Source of the DNA: UBA6544 sp038131165
GTDB lineage: Bacteria > Pseudomonadota > Alphaproteobacteria > UBA8366
Direction of reading: 5' to 3'
DNA: 64,000 nt
NCBI GenBank assembly: GCA_038131165.1
Contig: JAYPOZ010000011.1
Span: 1 to 64,000, forward strand
Made by a program: the position numbers and the translations under genes. Shown in pieces: positions 44,395-52,519 of this stretch (positions are counted from its first letter, which is position 1; each line of letters opens with the position of its first letter). Below the pieces are notes generated by a model that saw only the letters and a list, made by a program, of their open reading frames with translations, had not been told where the DNA came from and did not search any database.

Positions 44395-45150
44395 ATGGTC
44401 GACTACCTCGGATACCGCGCGAAAATGGGGGTGACGACGCCGTCCACCAACACGGTCGTGCAACCCGAATACGACGACATGCGTCCGCCCGGCGTCACCA
44501 ACCATCTCGGCCGTATGCATATCGAGAACATTCCGACCACGGACGACAACAGTTTCGACCGCAGCATCTCGCTGATCGACGCCGGGCTCGACGGCGCGGT
44601 CGAGCGGGTGATGACCTGCGATCCGGACTATCTGGTGCTCGGCATCTCGGCGCTGTCCGTCTGGGGCGGGACCTTGGCGTCGGTCGAGGATTTGCGCCGT
44701 CGCATGAAGGATCGCGCCGGGCGCGACATCGGCGTCACCACGGCGGTCGACGGCGTGCGCGAAGCGCTGAAGCTGCACGGCATCAAGAAGAAAATTTCCA
44801 TCGTCGAGCCGTACTACAAGACCATCGAGCCCAAGATGGAGGGCATCTTCGGCGAGCTCGGCTACGAGATCGTCAAATACAACCACCTGCAGGGCAAAAG
44901 CCCCAACACCTATTGCCACCTAACCGACGCGGAGATCGTCAACGCGTTCCGCGAGATCGACGACCCCTCGGTCGAATGCCTGGTGCAGTTCGGCGCCAAC
45001 CTGCCGGGGGCGCGCATCGCCGACGAGGCGGAACGCTGGCTCGGCAAGCCGGTCATCAGCATCAACGTCGTGACCTATTGGCACGCGCTCCGGTCCTTCG
45101 GCATCAAGGACCAGTTCCGCGGCTTCACCTCATTGTTCTCGAAATTCTAA
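44395..45150 (+). CDS. Aspartate/glutamate racemase superfamily protein (maleate isomerase/arylmalonate decarboxylase-like)
   Basis: The 251-residue protein starts GYRAKMGVTTPSTNTVVQPEY, typical of the maleate isomerase/AMDase branch. The usual first catalytic Cys region reads VLGISALSVWGG, and the second, normally SCTNL, reads QFGANLPG. Both canonical cysteines are therefore absent; a Cys lies four residues before the second site (VECLVQFG). Racemase chemistry by two cysteines is unlikely, and decarboxylation, binding or a new reaction is possible. It is the first gene of a tight cluster with a cupin dioxygenase 14 nt downstream. Confidence 0.82.
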   Translation: MVDYLGYRAKMGVTTPSTNTVVQPEYDDMRPPGVTNHLGRMHIENIPTTDDNSFDRSISLIDAGLDGAVERVMTCDPDYLVLGISALSVWGGTLASVEDLRRRMKDRAGRDIGVTTAVDGVREALKLHGIKKKISIVEPYYKTIEPKMEGIFGELGYEIVKYNHLQGKSPNTYCHLTDAEIVNAFREIDDPSVECLVQFGANLPGARIADEAERWLGKPVISINVVTYWHALRSFGIKDQFRGFTSLFSKF

Positions 45151-45164
45151 GGAGCGATAATAAA

Positions 45165-45725
45165 ATGTCTGCGTACTCGATGGATCAATTCATCGCCGAT
45201 GTGAAAGCTGTACAGGCCCAGCACTCCGAGCCCAAGGAAATCCTGCAAAAGGTCGCGCCGCTCGCGAAAAAAATCGCCGACGCGAAGGATTGGGTCAACG
45301 ACAGCCATTACCGGGTCGAGGAATCCCAGGGCATCGGCATTACGATCATCCACGAGGAGCCGGAGGACCTGCTGGTCGAGACGGTGTGCTGGTCGCCCGG
45401 CGGCGGCGTGCTGCCGCACGACCACAAGACCTGGGGCTGCGTCGTCGGCATCGACGGAGCGGAGAAGAACGTCACCTGGCTGCGCCGGGACGACGGCTCG
45501 AAGGAAGGCTATGCCGATCTCGAGAATTACCACGAGATGGTGATGAAGCACGGCGATGTCTGCACCCTGCTGCCGGACGACATCCACAGCGTCCACAACG
45601 AGGGCACGGTGCCGTCGGTCTCGCTGCACATCTACGGCAAGAGCCTCGCGATCACCAACCGCAACGAGTACGACCCGGAGGCCAAGGTCGTGCGGCCGTG
45701 CCCCAAGCGGAAGCGGAACGATTGA
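45165..45725 (+). CDS. Cysteine/3-mercaptopropionate dioxygenase-like cupin
   Basis: The 186-residue cupin has the iron ligands of thiol dioxygenases: LPHDHKTWGCVVGIDG (two His) and HSVHNEGTVPSVSLHIYG (third His, then SLHIYG as in cysteine dioxygenase). It would oxidize a thiol to a sulfinate with O2 and Fe(II). AAGGAGCG lies before the ATG at 45165. It directly follows the racemase-like gene. Substrate choice between cysteine, mercaptopropionate or another thiol is not settled. Confidence 0.85.
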   Translation: MSAYSMDQFIADVKAVQAQHSEPKEILQKVAPLAKKIADAKDWVNDSHYRVEESQGIGITIIHEEPEDLLVETVCWSPGGGVLPHDHKTWGCVVGIDGAEKNVTWLRRDDGSKEGYADLENYHEMVMKHGDVCTLLPDDIHSVHNEGTVPSVSLHIYGKSLAITNRNEYDPEAKVVRPCPKRKRND

Positions 45726-45738
45726 AGGCCGCGCCGCG

Positions 45739-45823
45739 CGTCACCCTTCGACAGGCTCAGGATTACGCACTTGGTATATTGGAAAACCCGATTTCGTCAT
45801 CCTGAGCCTGTCGAAGGGTGACG
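45739..45823. repeat. Inverted pair of the CCTTCGACAGGCTCAGG repeat
   Basis: CGTCACCCTTCGACAGGCTC begins at 45739, and its inverse from 45795 to 45823 ends GTCGAAGGGTGACG. The two arms are about 28 bp each and nearly perfect, around a 27-bp AT-richer spacer. The pair forms a strong hairpin between the cupin and dehydrogenase genes. Confidence 0.8.
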
Positions 45824-45854
45824 TCGCGCAGAACAGCGAAGAGAGAGCAGTAAA

Positions 45855-46745
45855 ATGGCAAAAGTCGGATTTATCGGTGTCGGCAACATGGGCGGGCCGA
45901 TGGCGCGGAACCTGATCACGGCGGGACACAGCCTGAAAGTGTTCGACCTGTCGGAGGAGGCGGTGAATTTCCTCGTGCAGTCGGGGGCGGAGCGCGCGGC
46001 CTCGGTACAGGACGCGGCGAAGGGCGTCGACTACGTGGTCACCATGCTGCCGGTCGGCGCCAACGTGCGCGAGGTGTTCCTCGGTGACGGCGTCATTGGG
46101 GCGGCGGACCCGGGCACGGTCTTTATCGACAGCTCGACCATCGACGTCGAAAGCGCGGTCGCCGTGCACGAGGCGGCGTCGGAAGCAGGCTTCCAGATGA
46201 TCGACGCGCCGGTCTCCGGCGGCACCACCGGGGCGGATGCGGCGACACTCACCTTCATGTGCGGCGGCGAGAAGGCGGTCTTCGACAAGGCGCGCCCGAT
46301 CCTCGAGGGCATGGGCAAGAACATCGTCTATTGCGGCGGGCCGGGTCAGGGACAGGTCGTGAAGATCTGCAACAACATGATCGCGGGCTCCATCATGTTG
46401 GTGACCGCGGAGGCCTTCACGCTCGGCGAGAAGCTCGGCGTCGACCGGTCGGTCCTGCAGGACGTGATCTCGACCTCGAGCGGCAGTTCCTGGGTCGTGC
46501 AGCACGGCTGTCCGATGCCGGGCGCGGTGCCGGGCTCGGCAGCCAGCAACGGCTTCAAGCCGGGGTTCATGGCCAAGCTGATGCTGAAGGATTTGCGGCT
46601 CTCGCAGGCGGCCTCGCAGATGGCGGCCTCGCCGACACCGATCGGCGCCGCGGCGACGGCGGCCTTCCAGCAGCACGTCAACAACGGGCACGGCGATCTC
46701 GATATGAGCAGCATCTGCAAGCTGATAGACCCGAAGGTCAAATAG
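45855..46745 (+). CDS. NAD(P)-dependent beta-hydroxyacid dehydrogenase (3-hydroxyisobutyrate dehydrogenase family)
   Basis: The 296-residue protein has GFIGVGNMGGPMARNLITAG, IDAPVSGGTTGADAATL, GPGQGQVVKICNNMIAG with the catalytic Lys, and FMAKLMLKDLRLS. It is a full-length family member, paralogous to the gene at 9328-10209. It oxidizes a branched or short hydroxyacid. 2-(Hydroxymethyl)glutarate dehydrogenase of nicotinate fermentation belongs to this family, so a link to the pyridine cluster is conceivable though the genes are far apart. Confidence 0.92.
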   Translation: MAKVGFIGVGNMGGPMARNLITAGHSLKVFDLSEEAVNFLVQSGAERAASVQDAAKGVDYVVTMLPVGANVREVFLGDGVIGAADPGTVFIDSSTIDVESAVAVHEAASEAGFQMIDAPVSGGTTGADAATLTFMCGGEKAVFDKARPILEGMGKNIVYCGGPGQGQVVKICNNMIAGSIMLVTAEAFTLGEKLGVDRSVLQDVISTSSGSSWVVQHGCPMPGAVPGSAASNGFKPGFMAKLMLKDLRLSQAASQMAASPTPIGAAATAAFQQHVNNGHGDLDMSSICKLIDPKVK

Positions 46746-46817
46746 GCCATATCATTGGGTAACGCTATTGGAGGTCCCGGGGGCTCGGGACCGGCGGTTT
46801 TGGGAAGGAAACGGGAA

Positions 46818-48524
46818 ATGGGCTACGATCTGGTTATCAAGAACGGCATGGTGGTGGACGGTTCCGGCGGTGCCCGCTATCGGGGCGATGTCGGCGTGAA
46901 GGACGGCAAGATCGCGCGGATCGGCAAGCTCGACGGCGAAATCGCCGAAGAGACGCTCGACGCCGAAGGCCACGTGGTGACTCCGGGCTTCGTCGACGGC
47001 CACACCCATATGGACGCGCAGGTGTTCTGGGACAAGCTCGGCAGCTGCTCCTGCTATCATGGCGTCACGACCACGGTGATGGGCAATTGCGGCTTTACCC
47101 TGGCGCCCTGCAAGGAAAGCGAGGCCGACTTCGTCTTCCGCAATCTGGAGCGCGCCGAGGACATCTCCCGCAGCGCCATGCTCGAAGGCATCAACTGGGA
47201 TTGGGAGACCTATCCCGAGTACATGGCCGCCGTCGATAAAATGCCGAAGGGCATCAATTACGCCGGCTATATCGGCCATTCGGCGTTGCGCACCTATGTC
47301 ATGGGCGAACGCGCGTTCGAGGAAGAGGCCAACGACGACGACATGGAGAAGATGAAGGCGGCGGTGAAGGAAGCCGTGCAGGCGGGTGCCCTCGGTTTCT
47401 CGACCTCGCGCAGCCCGAGCCATCTGACCTCCGACGACCGTTTCGTCGCCAGCCGCATCGGCTCCGACGAAGAGGTCCGCGACATCGTCATGGCGATGGG
47501 CGAGACCGGCGCCGGCATCTTCCAGCTCGCGATGGAGCGCGGCGAGATGCAGAAGATGATGGGCGTCTACCGCAGCCTCGCCGACCTCTCGAAGAAAAGC
47601 GGCCGGCCGATCACCTTCGGCAGCCTGAGCCGGAAGAAGTATCCGGGGCAGTGGAAGGCGCTGTACGACATCATCGAGGAGGAGAACCAGCAGGGCGCGC
47701 GCATCTGGACCCAGGTCCACAGCCGCGAGATCAACTCGATCCTCTCCTTCGAGACCCACACGCCGTTCGACAACTGGGCGGTCTGGAAGGACTTCCGCAA
47801 ACTGCCGCTCGACGAGCAACTGGCGAAACTCAAGAACGACGCGGCGCTGAAGCAGAAACTGATCGACGTCGCCGACCGTCCCTATGACGGGCCGGAGATC
47901 GTTGGCGCCGAGGCGCGTCCGCCCGAGTGGGACATGTTCTATCACATGGACAAGATTCGCCTGCCGCATCCGAGCATCGCGGATATCGCGAAGGAGCGCG
48001 GCATCACGCCGGCGGCGGCGATGATCGAAGTGGCGATCGAGGAGGACCTCAAGGCCTTCTTCCGCCAGCCGCTGGCGAACGAGAATCAGGACGATGCGCT
48101 GGCGCTGATGAAGCATCCGCGGGCCAACGTCACCTTCTCGGATTCGGGCGCCCATGTCTCGCAGATCATGGACAGTTCGCTGCAGACGCATTTGCTGAGC
48201 CATTGGGTGCGCGAGCGCCAAGCCTTCACGCTGGAAGAGGCGGTGCGCAAGATCACTTACGACACCGCGACCAACTGGGGCTTCCACGATCGCGGCCTGT
48301 TGCGCGAAGGCATGACGGCCGACATCACGGTCTTCAATCCCGACACGGTGGTGCCGCGCATGCCGGAAGTCGTCTACGACCTGCCGTCGGGCGCGCAGCG
48401 CCTCAAGCAGTATGCGGACGGCATGCTGGCGACGATCGTGGCCGGCCAGATGGTGCTGAAGGAGAACGAGCATACCGGCGCGCTGCCGGGCCAATTGCTG
48501 CGCGGCCCGCTGGCACGGCAATAG
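46818..48524 (+). CDS. D-aminoacylase-like amidohydrolase
   Basis: The 568-residue amidohydrolase begins YDLVIKNGMVVDGSGG and has the metal site GFVDGHTHMDAQ, YHGVTTTVMGNCGFTLAP with the family Cys, TQVHSREIN and SDSGAHVSQ. It matches the N-acyl-D-amino-acid deacylase group, which cleaves N-acyl or N-carbamoyl-type amides with zinc. GGAAGGAAACGGG precedes the ATG at 46818; a longer frame from 46755 is not family-like. It could finish the hydantoin-type pathway of this cluster. Confidence 0.92.
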   Translation: MGYDLVIKNGMVVDGSGGARYRGDVGVKDGKIARIGKLDGEIAEETLDAEGHVVTPGFVDGHTHMDAQVFWDKLGSCSCYHGVTTTVMGNCGFTLAPCKESEADFVFRNLERAEDISRSAMLEGINWDWETYPEYMAAVDKMPKGINYAGYIGHSALRTYVMGERAFEEEANDDDMEKMKAAVKEAVQAGALGFSTSRSPSHLTSDDRFVASRIGSDEEVRDIVMAMGETGAGIFQLAMERGEMQKMMGVYRSLADLSKKSGRPITFGSLSRKKYPGQWKALYDIIEEENQQGARIWTQVHSREINSILSFETHTPFDNWAVWKDFRKLPLDEQLAKLKNDAALKQKLIDVADRPYDGPEIVGAEARPPEWDMFYHMDKIRLPHPSIADIAKERGITPAAAMIEVAIEEDLKAFFRQPLANENQDDALALMKHPRANVTFSDSGAHVSQIMDSSLQTHLLSHWVRERQAFTLEEAVRKITYDTATNWGFHDRGLLREGMTADITVFNPDTVVPRMPEVVYDLPSGAQRLKQYADGMLATIVAGQMVLKENEHTGALPGQLLRGPLARQ

Positions 48525-48529
48525 ACACA

Positions 48530-48606
48530 GCCGTCCTTCTCGCGCAGGCGGGAATCCAGTCGGCTCGATTTAATTTCCTGGATCCCCGCCTGCGCGGGGA
48601 TGGCAG
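48530..48606. repeat. Intergenic inverted repeat (CGCGCAGGCGGG type)
   Basis: CGCGCAGGCGGGAATCCAG (48541-48559) faces CTGGATCCCCGCCTGCGCG (48578-48596). This is a common dispersed repeat form with a long imperfect stem. It lies between the amidohydrolase and the cupin gene and may act as a terminator or an mRNA-stabilising hairpin. Confidence 0.75.
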
Positions 48607-48630
48607 GTTTGCTAGAGGTAGGAGAAACCC

Positions 48631-49146
48631 ATGAACGACATCGCATTTCCGAAACCGTCGATGACGGCGGGAGACATCGCCAAGGATCAGATCGCGGCGA
48701 CCAAGAACGACGAGGTGACCCTTTTCAGCCTGAAGGCCCAGATGCTGGACCAGGGACGCACCGACACGGTGCTGGCGGCGACGGACGATCTTTCCGTGCG
48801 CCTCAAGGTCTACGCGTCGGGCGGCGAGAACGGCCTGCACGCCCATATCGACGAGGACCACGTCTTCGTCATCCTGCAGGGCAGCGCCCGTTTCTTCGGG
48901 CCGGACGACGAAGAGGTCGATCTCGGCGCCAATCAGGGCATCATGATGCCGAAGGGCATGCTCTACCGCTTTTACGCGACCAGCGAGGACGAGTGCCTGG
49001 TCATGCTGCGGATCGGCACGCCGAACTTCCAGAAGCAGGCGAAGGAAGACCGCGTCGACCGGGACGGCAATCCAATGGGCGGTGATTCCGAAGCCAACAA
49101 GACGGTGCCGGTGGTGTTCAAGGACGGCGTCTTCTTCGGGCAGTAA
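48631..49146 (+). CDS. Cupin-domain protein
   Basis: The 171-residue protein has one cupin: SGGENGLHAHIDEDHVFVIL (two His and Glu metal ligands) and a second motif ending in DECLVMLRIG that lacks the usual His. It follows GAGGTAGGAG. Function is unknown. It may be an isomerase, dioxygenase or sensor linked to the hydantoin-type cluster. Confidence 0.85.
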   Translation: MNDIAFPKPSMTAGDIAKDQIAATKNDEVTLFSLKAQMLDQGRTDTVLAATDDLSVRLKVYASGGENGLHAHIDEDHVFVILQGSARFFGPDDEEVDLGANQGIMMPKGMLYRFYATSEDECLVMLRIGTPNFQKQAKEDRVDRDGNPMGGDSEANKTVPVVFKDGVFFGQ

Positions 49147-49268
49147 GCGCCGTTTTCCGGCGGGCGCAGAGAGATGTGGGAGCCGCTTCGGGCGCGCATT
49201 CGCCGGATTGAGCCGGCTCCCCGATAACGCGGCCGCGCGTCCGGGAAGCAGAACAGGAGTAGCGAGCC

Positions 49269-50036
49269 ATGGCAAGACGGCTTGACGGCAAAGTGGCGTT
49301 GGTCACGGGCGGGGCTTCCGGCATCGGCGCGGAGACGGCGCGGGTCTACGCGCGCGAAGGCGCGAAGGTCGCCATCGCCGACGTCAACGACAATGCGGGC
49401 CATGCCGTCGTGCAGGAGATCGGCGACGCCGCGCTCTACGCCCATCTCGATACCCGCTCCGAGGAGGAGTGGCAGGCGGTCGTCAAACGGGTGGTCGACG
49501 CCTACGGGCGTCTCGACATTCTCGTCAACGCCGCCGGCGTCTCCGGCCGCCGTCCCGACGGCACCACCGCGCCGAATATCGAGGAGCAGGACCTGGAGGA
49601 CTGGAACCGGGTGATGGACGTCAATTCGACCGGCATCTTCCTCGGCATGAAAACGGCCATTCCGGAGATGCGGAAGGCGGGCGGCGGGTCGATCGTCAAC
49701 ATCTCGTCGATCTACGGGCTCGTCGGCTCGGCTCACAACGCCGCCTATCACGCCTCCAAGGGCGCGGTTCGCCTCGCCACCAAATCGGCGGCGCTGCAAT
49801 ACGCAACCGAGAATATCCGCGTGAACTCGGTCCATCCGGGCTTCGTCACCTCGCCGATGACCCAGAGCGTCCACGACGACCCGGAACTGTCGGCCCCCCG
49901 TCTCGCCAAGACCCCGATGGGCCGCTACGGCCAGCCCGTCGACATCGCCAACGGCTGTCTGTTCCTCGCCAGCGACGAATCCGGCTGGATGACGGGTGCC
50001 GAGCTGGTGATCGACGGCGGCATGACGGCGGGGTAG
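49269..50036 (+). CDS. Short-chain dehydrogenase/reductase (tandem copy 1)
   Basis: The 255-residue SDR has TGGASGIGAETARVYA, NAAG, the Ser in IVNISSIYG and YHASKGAVRLA. The ribosome site is AGGAGTAG. It is highly similar along its whole length to the next gene, differing mainly in residues 38-55, 95-107 and 200-210. This is a recent tandem duplication. NAD(H) is likely preferred, from the Asp at the end of strand 2 (IADVND). Confidence 0.93.
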   Translation: MARRLDGKVALVTGGASGIGAETARVYAREGAKVAIADVNDNAGHAVVQEIGDAALYAHLDTRSEEEWQAVVKRVVDAYGRLDILVNAAGVSGRRPDGTTAPNIEEQDLEDWNRVMDVNSTGIFLGMKTAIPEMRKAGGGSIVNISSIYGLVGSAHNAAYHASKGAVRLATKSAALQYATENIRVNSVHPGFVTSPMTQSVHDDPELSAPRLAKTPMGRYGQPVDIANGCLFLASDESGWMTGAELVIDGGMTAG

Positions 50037-50172
50037 GCGGCGATTTCGCCACTTGCTTGGGGGTACGCCCGATCACCGCGACCCGAAAGAGCGCAGAACC
50101 GTCTCGGGCGATTTAATCAGACCGCGGACATCGTCTTCGCGTGTCCGGGGAACCAAACAGGAGAACGAAACC

Positions 50173-50937
50173 ATGGCGGGACGGCTTGACGGCAAGGTGG
50201 CGTTGGTGACCGGCGGCGCCTCGGGCATTGGGGCGGAGACGGCGCGAGTCTTCGCGCGCGAAGGCGCCAAGGTTGCCGTGACGGACGTCGACGACACCAA
50301 GGGTGGCACCGTCGCGCGGGAGATCGGTGCCGCCGCCTTCTACGCTCATCTCGATACCCGCAGCGAGGAAGAGTGGCAGGCCGTGGTCAAACGGGCCGTC
50401 GACACCTACGGCCGCCTCGACATCTTGGTGAACGCCGCCGGCGTGCCGGGCCGCCGTTCAGACGGCGGCTCCACCATGATCGACGAACAGGATCTCGCGA
50501 ATTGGAACCGGGTGATGGATGTAAATTCCACCGGCATCTTCCTCGGCATGAAGACCGCGATCCCCGAGATGCGGAAGGCGGGCGGCGGGTCGATCGTCAA
50601 CATCTCGTCGATTTACGGTCTCGTCGGCTCGCCCCACAGCGCGGCCTATCACGCTTCCAAGGGCTCGGTGCGTCTGGCGACGAAAGCGGCGGCATTGCAA
50701 TATGCGGCGGAGAACATCCGGGTGAATTCGGTCCATCCCGGCATGGTGACCACGGGGATGAACCGGGACGTCAACGAAGATCCCGTCCTCTCGATCCCCC
50801 GCCTCGCCAAGACCCCCATGGGGCGCTTCGGCCAGCCCATCGACATCGCCAATGGATGCCTGTTCCTCGCCAGCGACGAATCCGGCTGGATGACGGGCGC
50901 CGAGTTGGTGATCGACGGCGGGTACACGGTGGGGTAG
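50173..50937 (+). CDS. Short-chain dehydrogenase/reductase (tandem copy 2)
   Basis: The 254-residue SDR has TGGASGIGAETARVFA, NAAG, IVNISSIYG and YHASKGSVRLA. The start at 50173 is set by the ACAGGAGAACGAAACC leader, which matches the leader of copy 1. The frame upstream is not conserved. The substrate-loop differences from copy 1 suggest that the two enzymes have diverged in specificity. Confidence 0.93.
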   Translation: MAGRLDGKVALVTGGASGIGAETARVFAREGAKVAVTDVDDTKGGTVAREIGAAAFYAHLDTRSEEEWQAVVKRAVDTYGRLDILVNAAGVPGRRSDGGSTMIDEQDLANWNRVMDVNSTGIFLGMKTAIPEMRKAGGGSIVNISSIYGLVGSPHSAAYHASKGSVRLATKAAALQYAAENIRVNSVHPGMVTTGMNRDVNEDPVLSIPRLAKTPMGRFGQPIDIANGCLFLASDESGWMTGAELVIDGGYTVG

Positions 50938-50976
50938 GCGCGGTTCGCGGTCACTGTTGCGGGACGGGGAAAAGGC

Positions 50977-51465
50977 ATGTCGAAAACGGGACCCTATGTG
51001 GATTGGTGGCATGCAGATCCGACGAATGCTTTGGTCTCCGAGCCCCTCGGACGCCTTCTCGCACTCTGGGAAAGCAAGCGCCGTGGTGGCGCCCTGCCGT
51101 CCCGCGCCGACTTCACGGTCGAAGAGTTCCTCGGCTTCGGCGGCAGGGTCGCGCTGATCGTTGTCGAGCGGAAACCGTTGCGGTTTCGCTATCGTCTGGT
51201 GGGTACCAGAAACGTGGAGGCGCTTGGGCGCGACTCCACCGGACGGTATTTCGATGAACTCTACGCGCCGGATTATTACCGTCACATCGAGGCGCACTTC
51301 TCGAGCATCATCGTGGACCGTGCGCCGCTGAGGACGACGGGGAACATGGCGCACATTTACAAGCCCTACGTCGCTGTGGAGGGAATCAACATTCCACTGG
51401 CGAGCGACGGGGTCACCGTCGACATGTTCATCCGGGCGCTGGATTTCGATTACCGCGGGGAGTGA
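50977..51465 (+). CDS. PAS-domain protein
   Basis: The 162-residue protein resembles the alphaproteobacterial PAS family with segments PLGRLLALWESKR, RFRYRLVGTRNVEALGRDSTG and YFDELYAPDYYRHIEAHF. No output domain follows, so it is a stand-alone sensor or ligand-binding module. It ends the plus-strand run and is convergent with a TauD gene. Confidence 0.75.
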   Translation: MSKTGPYVDWWHADPTNALVSEPLGRLLALWESKRRGGALPSRADFTVEEFLGFGGRVALIVVERKPLRFRYRLVGTRNVEALGRDSTGRYFDELYAPDYYRHIEAHFSSIIVDRAPLRTTGNMAHIYKPYVAVEGINIPLASDGVTVDMFIRALDFDYRGE

Positions 51466-51564
51466 TGCGCCCGCCGGGAAGACGCCCCGCGCGACCAGGA
51501 CGAGAGTGCCTTCGCCTTGACGGCGAGACGGCCGATCAATCCGGAGGTGCAGTGCGGCCGGCTG

Positions 51565-52419
51565 TTACGCCGCCAGCGCTTCGCCCTCGATGGTGATGCG
51601 GTGCATCAAGCGGCGCGCGCCGTGATAGTCGTTGACCGCATAATGCCAGGTCGCGCGGTTGTCCCAAAAGGCGACGGAGCCGGGCGCCCACTGGAAGCGG
51701 TAGGTGTGCTCCGGCTTGGCGATGTGATCGTAGATAATTTTCAGGAACGGTTCCGCTTCCTTGTCGTCCCATCCCTCGATGCCGACGGTGAAACCGGGGT
51801 TTACGTAAATCGACGCGCGGCCGCTGATCGGATGGCGGATGACCAGGGGGTGGACTGAATCCTGGGTCGCCGCTTCGTTATTGCCAAGCCGACCCGCCGT
51901 ATCCTCGCCCTTCTGCACGTAGCGCGCCTGCGGTCCGAAGACTTGGCGGCTCGAATGCACGCCGTTGAGGCCTTTCAAAATCGACCTGAAGCCGTCGGAA
52001 AGCGTCTCGTAGGCCCGGGTGGTACTGGCGTACATGGTGTCGCCGCCAAACTCCGGCGTCTCCCGTGCCACCAGGATCGAGCCCATCGCCGGCTCTGTAT
52101 CGTAGGTGTGGTCGGTGTGCCAGCCACCGCCGATATTCTTTTTCTGATTCGGCTCTTTCAGCACCTGGGCAATCTTTTCGTAGCCGTCGACATGAGCGAA
52201 GAATCGATTCACGTTGATCGGGCCGAACTTCTCGGCGAAATCGATGTGACCCTCCGGCGAGAGTTCTTGATCCCGGAAGAACAGCACGCCGTGCTCGCCG
52301 ATGGCGCTCCGCAAGGTTCCGACGACATTGTCGGAAAGGTCCCGGGCCAGGTCTATGCCTTCGACGAAGGCGCCGACGCCTCCGCCCGATGGCCGAATGG
52401 TGATGTCCTTGGCGCTCAT
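51565..52419 (-). CDS. TauD/TfdA family Fe(II)/2-oxoglutarate dioxygenase (copy 1)
   Basis: The 284-residue protein has the metal motif WHTDHTYDTEPAMGS (HxD) and the C-terminal NRATWHYAVNDYHGARRLMHR with the third His and the 2-oxoglutarate Arg. The N terminus GAFVEGIDLARDL is typical of the family. It hydroxylates a small acid, sulfonate or ether and makes succinate and CO2. The ATG at 52419 has GGAG upstream. It is divergent from the amidase gene. Confidence 0.92.
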   Translation of the reverse strand: MSAKDITIRPSGGGVGAFVEGIDLARDLSDNVVGTLRSAIGEHGVLFFRDQELSPEGHIDFAEKFGPINVNRFFAHVDGYEKIAQVLKEPNQKKNIGGGWHTDHTYDTEPAMGSILVARETPEFGGDTMYASTTRAYETLSDGFRSILKGLNGVHSSRQVFGPQARYVQKGEDTAGRLGNNEAATQDSVHPLVIRHPISGRASIYVNPGFTVGIEGWDDKEAEPFLKIIYDHIAKPEHTYRFQWAPGSVAFWDNRATWHYAVNDYHGARRLMHRITIEGEALAA

Positions 52420-52519
52420 TGAATAGTCTCCGCTTGTCCCGGGCTCGGAAGCCCACACTTGAATTCACATCGTAAATCTATGCGCCAAAAGCCAACGGAG
52501 CAATGCGGAGAGGAAGACG

